Below the pieces are notes generated by a model, which was not told where the DNA came from, made no database searches, and saw nothing but the letters and a program-made list of their open reading frames with translations. Position numbers and translations under genes: made by a program. 64,000 nucleotides of DNA from an uncultured Rhodobacter sp. Its GTDB lineage: Bacteria; Pseudomonadota; Alphaproteobacteria; Rhodobacterales; Rhodobacteraceae. Positions 33,257 through 41,500 of this stretch are shown one piece after another; position 1 is the first letter of the stretch, and each line of letters opens with the position of its first letter. The stretch is from assembly GCA_945952585.1 (NCBI GenBank), contig CAMFII010000002.1, forward strand, positions 372,001 to 436,000. The letters are read 5' to 3'.

Positions 33257-34138
33257 TCAGCCGCGCCAGGCCTTCCACCAGCCGACCCACTGGTCGGCGA
33301 TCGCCCAAGGTTCGCCCGCATAGATGCGCGCCCCGGAAGGGAAGATCCGAGTCTCGATTTCGGCCTGCGCCTCGGTGGCGCGGGTGTGAAGATCGACCAT
33401 GGCTAACGGGCTGAGCGTCCCGGGCGGGACCTGATGCAGCAGGTCGATCAGCACGGCGAAATCGTGATGGTCGCCCAGATCCTCGGTCAGGTCCGAAAGT
33501 GCTGCCGCCAGAGGGTCCAGCATCCGTGGCCAGAGCGGGGCAAGCAGCCGGGACTGATACCACAGATCCTTGGCGCGCTTGCGCCAATCGTGGATCTCCA
33601 CGACCCCGCGATGACGGTCGGCGGCCTTCATCCGCACGATGCCTGCCCGGCGGGTGTCGGTCAGGCCCTGGTGCAGGACTTCGCGGTCCTTGCCTTCGAC
33701 CCGCCATTCTGCCGCGCGCTCGATCAGGCCGTGGAGGGCGATGCGCGGGGGGGCGATGTCGGTCTGGACATGGCGGGCGGCGTCACGTTCGGCCTCAAGA
33801 TGGGTATGGAGTCGCTCCAGGTTGCGGGGGCGGGGTGTGCCGGCGAGCTTGTCGAAGGTTGCCAGTCTTACCTCGGCATCCCTGAGCCCGGCCAGCGCCC
33901 GGGCCGTGTCGCGCAGCTCGGCATTCTCGAGGTCGAAGGCGGAAAACGCGGGGCGAACCAGGCGCAAGAGGCCGCGAACCTTCTTGATGCGCTTGCGCAG
34001 GTCATGCACGCCGGTCGGGGGAGGGGGCCGGTCCCGATCCAGATGGGCGACCGCGGCGCCCAACTCGAACCGGGCGATCCGGCGCAAGGCTGCCGTGAGG
34101 TCGGCGTCGGTTTCAAGGAAGCGGTAGGCCATGACCAT
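33257..34138 (-). CDS. CHAD domain-containing protein
   Basis: A 293-residue CHAD protein. The conserved His-rich helical repeats are VHDLRKRIKKVRGLLRLVRP near the N-terminus and VEIHDWRKRAKDLWYQSRLL in the second half, with DLGDHHDFAVL. CHAD domains bind polyphosphate and localise to polyP granules. The start could be 34138 or 34132 (two close ATGs). It is convergent with the GFA gene, their stops being adjacent. Confidence 0.93.
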   Translation of the reverse strand: MVMAYRFLETDADLTAALRRIARFELGAAVAHLDRDRPPPPTGVHDLRKRIKKVRGLLRLVRPAFSAFDLENAELRDTARALAGLRDAEVRLATFDKLAGTPRPRNLERLHTHLEAERDAARHVQTDIAPPRIALHGLIERAAEWRVEGKDREVLHQGLTDTRRAGIVRMKAADRHRGVVEIHDWRKRAKDLWYQSRLLAPLWPRMLDPLAAALSDLTEDLGDHHDFAVLIDLLHQVPPGTLSPLAMVDLHTRATEAQAEIETRIFPSGARIYAGEPWAIADQWVGWWKAWRG

Positions 34139-34282
34139 CCCGATGAGACGGTCGGATTGTGCGCCGGAAAGAGGGCTGCCGGCAAGTCTTCTGCCCGAAT
34201 GACCACAGTGTCGCACCGCAAGGTCGTTGCCCGACGTTCCTCGCAGGCCTAGACTGGCGACACATCGGAAGGAGAAGCTGTG

Positions 34283-34840
34283 ATGCGTATACTGCGCGTG
34301 GCACTGCTCGGGGTGGCGCTGTCGCTGGCCGGTGCCAGCGTTTCACTTGCCGAGGTCGTTTATTCCAAAGCGGGAGAAGCGATTTTCCAGTTCGAACCGC
34401 CAAGCGGATGGAAAGTGAAGAAGGGTCCGAACTTCCATCTGAAAGAGGCGCAGCCTGGAATGTCCGATCCGCCGCCGATCCTGTCGCTGCGTCCCAAGGG
34501 GCAGGGCGATTCGATGTGGGTGGGCCTGTGGTCGCCCGACAAGGCGCATTCGATCAGGGAGTTCGGCAACCGGCTCAAGGGGCTCCGGTCCCGGATCATG
34601 ACGAAATCGCATGTCACCTACGTGGATCGCCGCGAGATCAACGGTCTGCCGGTTGGCATCTGGGCCGCAACGGGCCAGCGTGAGGGCAAGTGGTACGATC
34701 TGGCTTTTGCGGCTGTGCAGGTCAGCCCGGACGATCTGGCAGTCGTCGCCTTTATCGGTGAGCGGGCAGATTTCGATCGCTACGAGAAGGAACTGTCGGA
34801 CATGCTGGCGACCGTTCGTCCGGCAGGGGAGGCAAAGTGA
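34283..34840 (+). CDS. Exported protein, hypothetical
   Basis: A 185-residue protein with a signal peptide (MRILRVALLGVALSLAGAS, cleavage after SLA). The mature part has FQFEPPSGWKVKKGPNFHLK, a SMWVGLWSPDKAHSIREFGN helix and VVAFIGERADFDRYEKELSD, the look of a PsbP/DUF1795-type periplasmic domain, but I do not assign it. AAGGAG lies before the start. A GTG directly precedes the ATG. Its stop overlaps the lipoprotein start (TGATG). Confidence 0.75.
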   Translation: MRILRVALLGVALSLAGASVSLAEVVYSKAGEAIFQFEPPSGWKVKKGPNFHLKEAQPGMSDPPPILSLRPKGQGDSMWVGLWSPDKAHSIREFGNRLKGLRSRIMTKSHVTYVDRREINGLPVGIWAATGQREGKWYDLAFAAVQVSPDDLAVVAFIGERADFDRYEKELSDMLATVRPAGEAK

Positions 34841-35139
34841 TGCGCAAGACGCTGATTTCCCTTGCAGTCATCTCCGGTCTGGCAGGCTGCGTGAGTTCGG
34901 GTGCGCCGCAGGGCGATCCACAGGATGACAATTACCGCTACGGGATCGCGGCGGATTACTACCGGCCAGGCGGCGGGGTCTGCGCCTCGTGTCGCGGAGA
35001 TCAAGAGGGCAACGCCGACCTTGCCAAGGCGGTCGCAAATGCCGGACGGTCGAACTATGGCGGCGCCATCGGGGCGGGCGGCGGACTGCGTGGCGGCGGT
35101 GGGGGCGGCTTCGGTGGAGGCGGAGGCGGTCGTCGCTGA
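34840..35139 (+). CDS. Small glycine-rich lipoprotein
   Basis: A 99-residue lipoprotein. It has a signal peptide with lipobox LAGC (MRKTLISLAVISGLAGCVSS), a CASC motif in the middle and a C-terminal tail of almost pure Gly ending in GGGRR. Function is unknown. It is translationally coupled to the exported protein upstream, which suggests a shared envelope role. Confidence 0.75.
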   Translation: MRKTLISLAVISGLAGCVSSGAPQGDPQDDNYRYGIAADYYRPGGGVCASCRGDQEGNADLAKAVANAGRSNYGGAIGAGGGLRGGGGGGFGGGGGGRR

Positions 35140-35265
35140 GGCTGTTGCGCCCTCGCCGGGGGGCGCGCACGGCGCAGTAGTGTGGCTTTATGGGTGACTG
35201 AGTAGCACTTCCCCCTCGTGGGCCGCCCGGCTTGGACGGCCCGAAACATGCGGGGGAGTTCGCCG

Positions 35266-37554
35266 ATGAACGTCGCCATCACGGATGGTCTGGTCCTGAT
35301 GCCTCCGGCCTTTGCGGCCGGGCTGAACCTTTGGTCGCGTGAAAACGGCACGCCGGGATCGGGCAGCTATGCCGGACAGTCAAATGCGGCCTATGTCCCC
35401 TCGGACCAGGATTTCGGCGGCTGTCTGGAATTGCAGAAGACGCAGGCAGTGCAAAAGTTGCGCTGCTTCCAGCAGATCCCGTTTCTTCCCGGCATTTATC
35501 TACGGGTCACGGCAAGGGTGAAGGCGATTTCGGGCAGCCTGCCGTCGGTCCGGATCGCGGCCTATGCCGCCAGCAGCTCGGGCAGCAATATCGCGACGGT
35601 CCAGCAGGCCGGGACCGAGGTGGCGCTGACGAGCTATGGTGCGGTGGTGACCGTGACAGCCATCGTCGGTTCGGGCAACCGCCAGGGCTGCGACCTGGTC
35701 TGGGGCACGGCGCCCGTCTATGGTCACTTCGGCATCGACCTGACCGGGGCGAATGGCGGGGTGGTGCGGATTGACGACATCGTCATCGAGGATGTGACCT
35801 CGGTTTTCCATCGCAAGCTGATCGACTGGGTCGATGTGCGCGACTATGGCGCGATCGGAGATGGCGTCACCGATGACAGCGCTGCGTTCGAAGCGGCAGA
35901 TACCGCTGCGGCAGGGCGGGGTGTGCTGGTCTCGGCCGGGACCTATTACCTTGGCGGCAACGTCACCTTCGAGAACCGGGTGCGTTTCGAAGGGACCGTC
36001 GCGATGCCCGCTGGTGTTCGTCTGGCATGCACGCGGAATTTCGACCTCGACACCTATGCCTCGGCTTTTGGTGGCGAGCTGGCGGGATTCAAGAAGGCGC
36101 TACAGGCGCTGTTCTTCTTTACTGACCATGTCACCTTCGACATGTCCGGGCGGCGGGTCGATCTGTCCGAGCCGCTGGACGTCGCCTCGATCGCGGCGTT
36201 GACGACCTATGCGCAGCGGCGGGTGCTGACCAACGGCCAGCTGAATGCGGTCAGCGGCAGTGCCTGGACGACCGATACGGTCAGCGCCGTGGCGACCTAT
36301 TCCATCAGCGCGCCGACGAAGCTGACTGCCGTCGCCAACATCGCCGGCGTCCCGGTGGGGGCGCGGGTCTCGGGCACGGGTGTGGGGCGCGAGATCTATG
36401 TCCGGTCGAAGAACGTCGCGGCGGGGACACTCGAGTTGAGCGCGCCGCTTTGGGCGGCGGCGGGCACACGGACCTTCACGTTCGAGCGTTACAAATACAT
36501 GCTCGATTTCAGCACCTTTGCTTCACTCTCGAAGTTCGAAATCCTCAATGTTGAGTTTCAGTGCAACGGTCTGGCCAGCGCGATCATGCTGCCACCGGAC
36601 GGGCTGACCTTCCGTTTGGCGGGGTCGGTCATCAACCGGCCGAAGGACAGGGCGCTGACCTCGATCGGCGAAGGATGCCAGGGGCTGTTCGTCGAGCAGT
36701 GCCAGCTTCTGTCGAACGAACAGTCGGTCAAGGCGCAGGACCGCACGACCATCGCTTTGAACATCAACGCCAATGACGCGAAGTTGCGCGACAACCGGGT
36801 GGTGAGGTTCGCGCATTTCGCGGTGCTGGACGGGTCGGGGCACCTGATCCTCGGCAACCACTTCTTCCAGGGCGACGACGAGTCCGTCGGGGTGCGGCGG
36901 GCGGGTATCGTGCTGACCCAGCCCAATTGCAAGACCACGATCACCGGGAACTATATCGACAACTGCTTCATCGAGATGACGAACGAGCACGATCCCGAGC
37001 CGGGATTTTCGAACGAATTCTCGTTTGGTGGCCTGACGGTGACGGCGAACATCTTCATGGCAAGCAACGTCGTCAGCTGGTTTCGCTGGATCACAGTTAC
37101 CCCGCGCGGGGCGGGCCATTACATCCAGGGACTGAGCGTCACCGGCAACGTCTTCCGCACCGTCAACGCAACGATCGACCGGGTGGAGTCGCTCGACACG
37201 ACCTGGGCCACGCTCGACAAGACGCGGTTGCGCAACGTGGTCTTCGAGAACAACACCTTCAACGGTGTAACCCAGATGACCATGAGCCCGGTGACGGTGA
37301 AGCATGTGCAGTCGAGCGCGGCGGATACCTGGACCGTCGATGCCTCGGCCTATCTGCCTTTCGGCGGGCGGGCACGGACGGTGCCTGCGGTGGTGATGGA
37401 GACGCCACCGACCACTGCCGCCGGGGCGCCGCGGGCGGATGCGCCCTATGTGCAGGTCGAGCAGGGCAGCGCCGGGGCGCAGGCCTACCTGCGCTGGCTG
37501 ACGGCGGTGAAGGGGACGGCGCAGGTGACGGTGCGCTGCGACAACCCGATCTAA
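35266..37554 (+). CDS. Large right-handed beta-helix protein (pectate-lyase-3/GH28-like)
   Basis: A 762-residue protein. The N-terminal region (about 1-180) looks like a jelly-roll carbohydrate-binding module (FGGCLELQKTQAVQKLRCFQ). At about 187 the classic Pectate_lyase_3/tailspike opening DVRDYGAIGDGVTDDSAAFE appears. Many beta-helix rungs follow, with repeats such as LSVTGNVFRTVNATIDRVES and VVFENNTFNGVTQM. No signal peptide is visible, so export would need another route. It could act on or anchor a surface polysaccharide. The ATG at 35266 begins MNVAITDGL. Confidence 0.82.
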   Translation: MNVAITDGLVLMPPAFAAGLNLWSRENGTPGSGSYAGQSNAAYVPSDQDFGGCLELQKTQAVQKLRCFQQIPFLPGIYLRVTARVKAISGSLPSVRIAAYAASSSGSNIATVQQAGTEVALTSYGAVVTVTAIVGSGNRQGCDLVWGTAPVYGHFGIDLTGANGGVVRIDDIVIEDVTSVFHRKLIDWVDVRDYGAIGDGVTDDSAAFEAADTAAAGRGVLVSAGTYYLGGNVTFENRVRFEGTVAMPAGVRLACTRNFDLDTYASAFGGELAGFKKALQALFFFTDHVTFDMSGRRVDLSEPLDVASIAALTTYAQRRVLTNGQLNAVSGSAWTTDTVSAVATYSISAPTKLTAVANIAGVPVGARVSGTGVGREIYVRSKNVAAGTLELSAPLWAAAGTRTFTFERYKYMLDFSTFASLSKFEILNVEFQCNGLASAIMLPPDGLTFRLAGSVINRPKDRALTSIGEGCQGLFVEQCQLLSNEQSVKAQDRTTIALNINANDAKLRDNRVVRFAHFAVLDGSGHLILGNHFFQGDDESVGVRRAGIVLTQPNCKTTITGNYIDNCFIEMTNEHDPEPGFSNEFSFGGLTVTANIFMASNVVSWFRWITVTPRGAGHYIQGLSVTGNVFRTVNATIDRVESLDTTWATLDKTRLRNVVFENNTFNGVTQMTMSPVTVKHVQSSAADTWTVDASAYLPFGGRARTVPAVVMETPPTTAAGAPRADAPYVQVEQGSAGAQAYLRWLTAVKGTAQVTVRCDNPI

Positions 37555-37557
37555 TGG

Positions 37558-38049
37558 TCAGGGGCGCAGGTCCTCGGGCGCAAGCTTCATCGCCTTGCCG
37601 AAACCACCATTCAGGAGCGCCGAAACGGGGGTCATCCGCACGAAGCCGAAATCGGCGAAGTCGATGTAGAGCTTCGACTTAGGGTGATCGGCCAGCCAGC
37701 GGTCCCGCAGGGCGGCATGGCCGGGGGCGGATCGGTCAATGTATTCGGCGCGCACCTGGACCATCAGGCGGGGATGGGTGAGGGGATCGCCCTTGATCCC
37801 CGGCTCGCCCACCATCACCGAGGCGAGGGGCTGTGCCCTGAGACCCGCATCATGGGCGGAAAGCGAGGAGATGAGCGTGATCGGGGTACCCGCCTCGTCT
37901 AGGCCGAAGGCGATGCGGCTGATCGAAGGGGTTCCCGTTTCGGGGTCGGCATAGGCGAGCGCCGCGTGGCGCGCCTCGGCCAGCAGGCGACGGGCGAGGG
38001 TGCGGCCCTCGTCATCGGGGGGCAGGAACGGGTCGGTGCGGTCGGGCAT
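37558..38049 (-). CDS. HugZ-like pyridoxamine-phosphate-oxidase-fold protein
   Basis: A 163-residue split-barrel flavin/heme-binding fold protein. It shows ARRLLAEARHAALAYADPET, SISRIAFGLDEAGTPITLIS, SLSAHDAGLRAQPLASVMVG and the C-terminal YIDFADFGFVRMTPVSALLNGGFGKA typical of HugZ-family heme-utilisation proteins. A heme-degradation role is inferred from the family only. It lies downstream of truA on the same strand, with a hairpin repeat in between. Confidence 0.85.
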   Translation of the reverse strand: MPDRTDPFLPPDDEGRTLARRLLAEARHAALAYADPETGTPSISRIAFGLDEAGTPITLISSLSAHDAGLRAQPLASVMVGEPGIKGDPLTHPRLMVQVRAEYIDRSAPGHAALRDRWLADHPKSKLYIDFADFGFVRMTPVSALLNGGFGKAMKLAPEDLRP

Positions 38050-38090
38050 GGCGGGCTCCGGTCTGATCAAGGTCTTCTTGCGGCGGAGGA

Positions 38091-38113
38091 GGCCCCGGAT
38101 CAAGTCCGGGGCC
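38091..38113. repeat. Hairpin repeat GGCCCCGGA-TCAAG-TCCGGGGCC
   Basis: A 9-bp perfect stem with the loop TCAAG between truA and the HugZ-like gene. The CCCCGGATCAAGTCCGGGG sequence is a hairpin I know as common between genes in alphaproteobacteria. It has no T-run on the minus strand. Confidence 0.65.
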
Positions 38114-38116
38114 GTT

Positions 38117-38890
38117 TCACATTCCGGCGAAGGGATCGGCCGGGTAGGAGACGCCGACAAGGTAGAGCCCCTGTGGCGGGCAGACCGGTCCGCAGGCGGC
38201 GCGGTCGCGGGCGTCGAGCGCGGTCTTCACATCGGCGGGGGACCAGGTCCCGGCGCCGACGCGTTCCAGCGTGCCGACGATCGAGCGGACCTGATTGTGG
38301 AGGAAGCTGCGGGCGCGCAGGGCAAAGCGGTATTCGGCACCGCCGGGATAGGCGTGCTCGGTTACCGTGATCTCGTCCAGCGTCTTGACCGGCGAGTTCG
38401 ACTGGCACTGGACCGAGCGGAAGGTGGTGAAGTCGTGCCGGCCGGTCAGATGCGCCGCGCCTGCGCGCATCGCATCCGTGTCCAGCCGGTTCAGCACTTG
38501 CCAGACGCGCCCCCGGTCGTGGGTAACCGGCGCGCGGCGGGCGACGAGGCGGAAAAGATAGCGCCGCTCGATGGCCGAAAAGCGGGCATGGAAGTCGTCC
38601 GGCACGTGGGCACAGGCGGTGATCGCCACCGGCGCGGGCTTCAGGTGCCAGTTCAGCGCTTCGGACAGGCGGAACGGGTCCCAGTCGCGGGAGAGGTCGC
38701 AATGGGCGACCTGAGCCATCGCGTGGACCCCGGCATCGGTGCGACCGGCGGCGGCGATCGAGGGCAGGTCGGGCTCGAGCTTCGACAGGGCGGTCTCAAT
38801 CGCTTCCTGCACCGAAAGCTGGCCGGACTGCCGCTGCCATCCCGCGAAGGGGACGCCGTCATATTCGATGCGGAGCGCGTATCTGGGCAT
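38117..38890 (-). CDS. truA: tRNA pseudouridine(38-40) synthase TruA
   Basis: A 257-residue enzyme that isomerises U38-U40 in tRNA anticodon stems. The catalytic Asp is Asp52 in [14 protein letters not shown]. The N-terminus [19 protein letters not shown], the [16 protein letters not shown] block and [17 protein letters not shown] are diagnostic. The start at 38890 is chosen from family alignment. It diverges from ycjX. Confidence 0.96.
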   Translation of the reverse strand: MPRYALRIEYDGVPFAGWQRQSGQLSVQEAIETALSKLEPDLPSIAAAGRTDAGVHAMAQVAHCDLSRDWDPFRLSEALNWHLKPAPVAITACAHVPDDFHARFSAIERRYLFRLVARRAPVTHDRGRVWQVLNRLDTDAMRAGAAHLTGRHDFTTFRSVQCQSNSPVKTLDEITVTEHAYPGGAEYRFALRARSFLHNQVRSIVGTLERVGAGTWSPADVKTALDARDRAACGPVCPPQGLYLVGVSYPADPFAGM

Positions 38891-38989
38891 GGCCCGGGGG
38901 TAGCGCGGAACGGGGCGGAGGGCAACGGCGGCTGACGCCGGGGTCGTACCTCTATCCATCGCCGCATGGTGTGCCTATCTTGACCGCGA

Positions 38990-40420
38990 ATGGACAAGGG
39001 GCAGGACGTGCTGGGTTCGATTGCGGACGGGGTGACGCGCAGCGTCGAGGGGGCCTTCGCCTCGGTGTCGAACGCATTCCTCGAGCCGGTGATCCGGCTG
39101 GGGGTCACGGGCCTGTCGCGTTCGGGAAAGACCGTGTTCATCACCGGCCTTGTCGCCAACCTGATGAACCGGGGCCGGATGCCGCAGCTTGTCGCCGCCG
39201 CCGAGGGGCGGATCAGCGCGGCCTGGCTGCAACCGCAGCCGCATGACACCGTGGCGCGGTTCGACTTCGAGACGCATATGGCGGCGCTGACCGGGGACAA
39301 TCCGCGCTGGCCGGCCTCGACCCGCACGGTGTCGGAGCTGCGCCTGTCGTTCCGGGTGCAGCCAGTCGGGCTGTTCGCCTCTCTCGGCGGGCCGCGGACG
39401 GTGCATCTGGATATCGTCGATTATCCCGGCGAGTGGCTGATGGACCTTGCGCTGATGGACAAGTCCTATGCCGAATGGTCGGAGGCGACGCTGGAGCGGA
39501 TCGGCAAGCGCCCGATGGCAGCCGAGTTCCTTGCCACGGCACGGGCCGAGGATGGCAGCTTGCGGCTGGAGGAACCGAAGGCGCAGGCGCTTGCGGCTGC
39601 CTTCACCGGCTACCTGACGGCAGCGCGCGAGGCGGGCTATTCCGACTGCACGCCGGGGCGGTTCCTGATGCCGGGCGATCTGGCTGGATCGCCCGCGCTG
39701 ACCTTCGCGCCCCTGCCGATGCCCGCCAGCACGCCCCGCGGCAGCCTCTGGCGCGAGATCGAGCGGCGCTACGATGCCTATAAGCGCGAGGTGGTGCGGC
39801 CGTTCTTCCGCGATCATTTCAGCCGGATCGACCGGCAGGTGGTGCTGGTCGATGCGCTTGGCGCGATCCATGCCGGGCCGCAGGCGGTCGAGGACCTGCG
39901 CCGGACGATGGCCGAGATCCTGACGGCGTTCCGGCCGGGGAAGAACGATTTCCTGTCCTCGATCCTGCTGGGGCGACGGGTGGAAAAGGTGCTCTTCGCC
40001 GCGACCAAGGCCGACCATTTGCACCACATCCAGCATCCGCGCCTGACCGCGATCATGGAGGCGATGCTGCGCGACGCGAAGGATCGCGCGGCCTTCGCCG
40101 GGGCCGAGACGGCGGCGATGTCGCTCGCCTCGGTGCGCGCGACGGTGGAGGAGGAGTTGAGCCATGACGGCCAGACGGTGCCTGCCGTGCGCGGGCGCCT
40201 GATCTCGACTGGGCGGATGGCGACGATGTATGCGGGCGAACTGCCTGCCGACCCGGCCCGGCTGATGGCCCCGGCGCGGGAAGGGGCCGAGAAATGGCTG
40301 GATGCCGATTACCAGGTGATGGCCTTTGCCCCGGCCCGGATGAACCTTGGCACTGGCGAGGGGCCACCGCATATCCGCCTCGACCGCGCGGCGGAGTTCC
40401 TGATCGGAGACCGGCTGTGA
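38990..40420 (+). CDS. YcjX family GTPase (DUF463)
   Basis: A 476-residue P-loop NTPase of the YcjX family. Walker A is GLSRSGKT (residues 41-48), and the middle contains HLDIVDYPGEWLMDLALM. The C-terminus carries the FFRDHFSRIDRQVVLVDAL and MRLDR-like segments seen in the family. In enterobacteria ycjX-ycjF belong to the phage-shock envelope-stress regulon. Here it is translationally coupled (GTGA) to the YcjF-like gene, the same pairing, with no psp genes nearby. Confidence 0.93.
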   Translation: MDKGQDVLGSIADGVTRSVEGAFASVSNAFLEPVIRLGVTGLSRSGKTVFITGLVANLMNRGRMPQLVAAAEGRISAAWLQPQPHDTVARFDFETHMAALTGDNPRWPASTRTVSELRLSFRVQPVGLFASLGGPRTVHLDIVDYPGEWLMDLALMDKSYAEWSEATLERIGKRPMAAEFLATARAEDGSLRLEEPKAQALAAAFTGYLTAAREAGYSDCTPGRFLMPGDLAGSPALTFAPLPMPASTPRGSLWREIERRYDAYKREVVRPFFRDHFSRIDRQVVLVDALGAIHAGPQAVEDLRRTMAEILTAFRPGKNDFLSSILLGRRVEKVLFAATKADHLHHIQHPRLTAIMEAMLRDAKDRAAFAGAETAAMSLASVRATVEEELSHDGQTVPAVRGRLISTGRMATMYAGELPADPARLMAPAREGAEKWLDADYQVMAFAPARMNLGTGEGPPHIRLDRAAEFLIGDRL

Positions 40421-41424
40421 GCGAACCGAGACCGATGAAACCAGTGCTGATCGAACGTGAGGAACGCCCGGACGACCCGACTCCCGCCTCGGTGCCGCCG
40501 GTGCCGGATCTGGGGATGGAGCTGCCGGCGGTTCGGCTGGTGCGGGCCAAGGGATCGGCGCTGAACCGTTTTGCGCTCTGGGCCTTTGGCGCGCTGCTCA
40601 GCTTCGTTCTGTCCGTGGCCGCCTGGACCTTCGTGACTGATCTTTTGGCCTCGAACACCATTCTTGGCTGGACGGCGTTCATTTTGGTCGGGCTGGCGGT
40701 TCTGGCGGCGGTGCTGCTCGCGCTGCGCGAGGTTCTCGGTTTCGCCCGCATGGCCCGGATCGACCACCTGCGGACCCGGGCGGAGCTGGCGCATGAGACG
40801 CTGGACATAAAGGCGGCCCGCAGCGTGGTCGAGGGGCTGGAGGCGATCTATGCGGGTCGCCCCGAACTGGTCGATGCGCGGGCGCGACTTGCCAAGCGCG
40901 CGCCGGAAGTGTTCGACGCCGACGGGCTGCTGGCGCTGGCCGAGCAGGAGTTGCTCGCCGGCCCCGATCAGGCGGCGCGGCGCGAGATCGAGGCGGCGGC
41001 GCGGCAGGTGGCGACGGTGACGGCGCTGGTGCCGCTGGCGCTGGCCGACGTGGCGACGGCGCTTTACGCCAATGTGCGGATGATCGGGCGGATCGCCTCG
41101 ATCTACGGCGGCCGGTCGGGCACACTGGGCAGCCTGCGCCTGTTGCGCGGGGTGATGACCCATCTGGCGGCCACCGGCGCGCTGGCCGTGGGCGATGACC
41201 TGATCCATTCGGTCGCCGGCGGCGGCGTGCTATCGCGCATCTCGAAGCGCTTCGGCGAGGGGGTGATCAACGGCTCGCTCACCGCCCGGGTGGGGGTCGC
41301 GGCGATGGAGGTCTGCCGTCCGCTGCCGTTCAGGGCGCTGCCGAAGCCCAAGGTGACGAACCTGATCTCGCGCGGGCTGGCCGGGCTGTTCGGCACCGGC
41401 GAAGGTGAGGCGGCGTCGCGGTAG
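40417..41424 (+). CDS. YcjF/TIGR01620 family membrane protein (DUF697)
   Basis: A 335-residue inner-membrane protein. A cytoplasmic N-terminus (SEPRPMKPVLIEREERPDD) is followed by two TM helices (about 58-77 and 86-104). The DUF697 domain follows (ALVPLALADVATALYANVRM and RLLRGVMTHLAATGALAVGD). The start is the GTG at 40417 overlapping the YcjX stop; an ATG 18 bases on is possible. It probably forms a complex with YcjX at the membrane. Confidence 0.92.
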   Translation: MSEPRPMKPVLIEREERPDDPTPASVPPVPDLGMELPAVRLVRAKGSALNRFALWAFGALLSFVLSVAAWTFVTDLLASNTILGWTAFILVGLAVLAAVLLALREVLGFARMARIDHLRTRAELAHETLDIKAARSVVEGLEAIYAGRPELVDARARLAKRAPEVFDADGLLALAEQELLAGPDQAARREIEAAARQVATVTALVPLALADVATALYANVRMIGRIASIYGGRSGTLGSLRLLRGVMTHLAATGALAVGDDLIHSVAGGGVLSRISKRFGEGVINGSLTARVGVAAMEVCRPLPFRALPKPKVTNLISRGLAGLFGTGEGEAASR

Positions 41425-41500
41425 GGTGGCGACGAGGGGCCTATCCAGACGCGCGGACGGGTTCTAACATCCCTTCAACATGTTGCCGGAGGGAGCTTAC

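Noticed and set aside
35266-37554. Prophage remnant suggested by the tailspike-like protein
   Set aside because: No capsid, tail, integrase or lysis gene is nearby; the flanks are ordinary chromosomal genes.
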